Notes under the pieces: model-generated | What the model was told of the DNA's origin: nothing | Database searches by the model: none | The model's input: only the letters and a program-made list of their open reading frames with translations | Source: Euryarchaeota archaeon UBA250 | Lineage (GTDB): Archaea; Thermoplasmatota; Poseidoniia; Poseidoniales; Thalassarchaeaceae | Assembly (NCBI GenBank): GCA_002504845.1 | Contig: DATW01000088.1 | Location: forward strand, 1-14,838 | Length of the DNA stretch: 14,838 nucleotides | Reading direction: 5' to 3' | Shown here: positions 14,405 to 14,838 of the stretch, in pieces | How positions within the stretch are numbered: position 1 is the first letter of the stretch | Layout: the number at the start of each line of letters is the position of its first letter | Translations under genes and position numbers: made by a program

Positions 14405-14838
14405 ATGTCGCAGACCGTACACAACGTCATCATCATCGGATCAGGCCCAGCAGGGTATACTGCGGGCCTATACTCGGCTAGAGCCATGATGGAACCAATG
14501 ATGTTCGCAGGGTACATGTCCGGAGGACAGTTGATGCTCACTTCGGACATTGAAAACTTTCCAGGGTACCCCCAAGGCATAGGCGGTCCGGAGATGATGA
14601 TTGATCTGCGCTCACAGGCGGAAAGATTTGGACTTGAAGTGGTTGACAAGAATGTTGAGAGGGTTGATTTTTCCTCACGGCCATTCAAGATATGGGTCGA
14701 AGGCGAAGAATTCAGAGCCGAGACCGTCATTATTTGCACCGGTGCTGAAGCGATATGGCTCGGTGCAGAGGGGGAGCAGGGGCAGAAGGGTAGAGGCATA
14801 TCCACCTGTGCGACTTGTGATGGTGCTTTCTTCAGGGA
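14405..14838 (+). CDS. trxB: Thioredoxin-disulfide reductase, 5' part
   Basis: The frame from ATG 14405 stays open to the end of the window, giving 144 residues of an enzyme usually near 310. TrxB uses NADPH and FAD to reduce thioredoxin. The FAD-binding Rossmann motif IIIGSGPAGYTAGLYSAR lies at residues 9-26. ENFPGYPQGIGGPEMM follows (51-66), then TVIICTGAEAIWLG (106-119), the family's ATG-type motif. The redox-active CATCDGAFF starts at about residue 135. Domain order is normal, with the NADPH-domain CxxC. The gene lies 71 bases after ribH, with only a weak AGAAG before the start, so it may have its own promoter or be read through from the rib cluster. It needs the FAD that ribL makes. Confidence 0.95.
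   Translation, partial: MSQTVHNVIIIGSGPAGYTAGLYSARAMMEPMMFAGYMSGGQLMLTSDIENFPGYPQGIGGPEMMIDLRSQAERFGLEVVDKNVERVDFSSRPFKIWVEGEEFRAETVIICTGAEAIWLGAEGEQGQKGRGISTCATCDGAFFR

Noticed and set aside
14386..14805. Open frame of 139 codons on the minus strand
   Set aside because: It is antisense to trxB, whose FAD and CxxC motifs are unmistakable. The Ser/Pro-rich composition is typical of a shadow frame.
1..14838. tRNA, rRNA, CRISPR array, insertion sequence, prophage or defence genes
   Set aside because: I looked on both strands and saw no cloverleaf, direct-repeat array, transposase, integrase or inverted terminal repeats. The gaps are too short to hide most of these.

Overview
The window looks like a compact archaeal chromosome segment. 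Planktonic marine Thermoplasmata-related Euryarchaeota (Marine Group II, Candidatus Poseidoniales) are the best guess. The support is an archaeal-type FAD synthase (RibL), an archaeal-style riboflavin pathway order, a TATA box followed by a GGTGAT ribosome-binding site before the pyrophosphatase gene, very short intergenic gaps, and large secreted proteases and lipoproteins. No rRNA or other marker gene is present, so the lineage is an inference. I see no tRNA, rRNA, CRISPR array, insertion sequence or prophage gene. No gene-free stretch exceeds about 120 bases.

Layout. Bases 2-553 (+): the 3' end of a SpoU/TrmH-type RNA methyltransferase, then a small two-helix membrane protein. Bases 555-3370 (-): a probable DNA repair operon of polX (PolX polymerase plus PHP nuclease), a small membrane protein, and nth (endonuclease III). 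Bases 3457-3795 (+): a small three-helix membrane protein, convergent with a NifU C-terminal-domain protein at 3831-4124 (-). Bases 4241-6304 (+): hppA, a K+-dependent-type membrane pyrophosphatase with a recognisable promoter. Bases 6374-7910 (+): a secreted lipoprotein and an alpha/beta-hydrolase esterase. Bases 7907-11951 (-): a very large gene encoding a secreted subtilisin-like protease joined in frame to an AmpG-like major-facilitator transporter, followed by an overlapping glutaredoxin gene. Bases 12053-14333 (+): ribB-ribL-ribE-ribH, then the 5' part of trxB, running off the window at 14838.

How the genes fit together. The rib cluster covers the ribulose-5-phosphate branch, the two last steps to riboflavin, and FMN-to-FAD conversion; the following trxB product is itself an FAD enzyme. 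PolX and Nth both fit base-excision repair, but both carry substitutions at important positions: PolX has lost the third polymerase aspartate, and Nth lacks the usual fourth cluster cysteine. HppA would use pyrophosphate from biosynthesis to pump ions.

The most striking object is the protease-transporter fusion. All subtilase catalytic residues are present, the predicted topology is self-consistent, and the linker holds no possible start codon. It may couple extracellular proteolysis to uptake in one polypeptide, which would suit a protein-degrading heterotroph; the transported substrate cannot be read from sequence.
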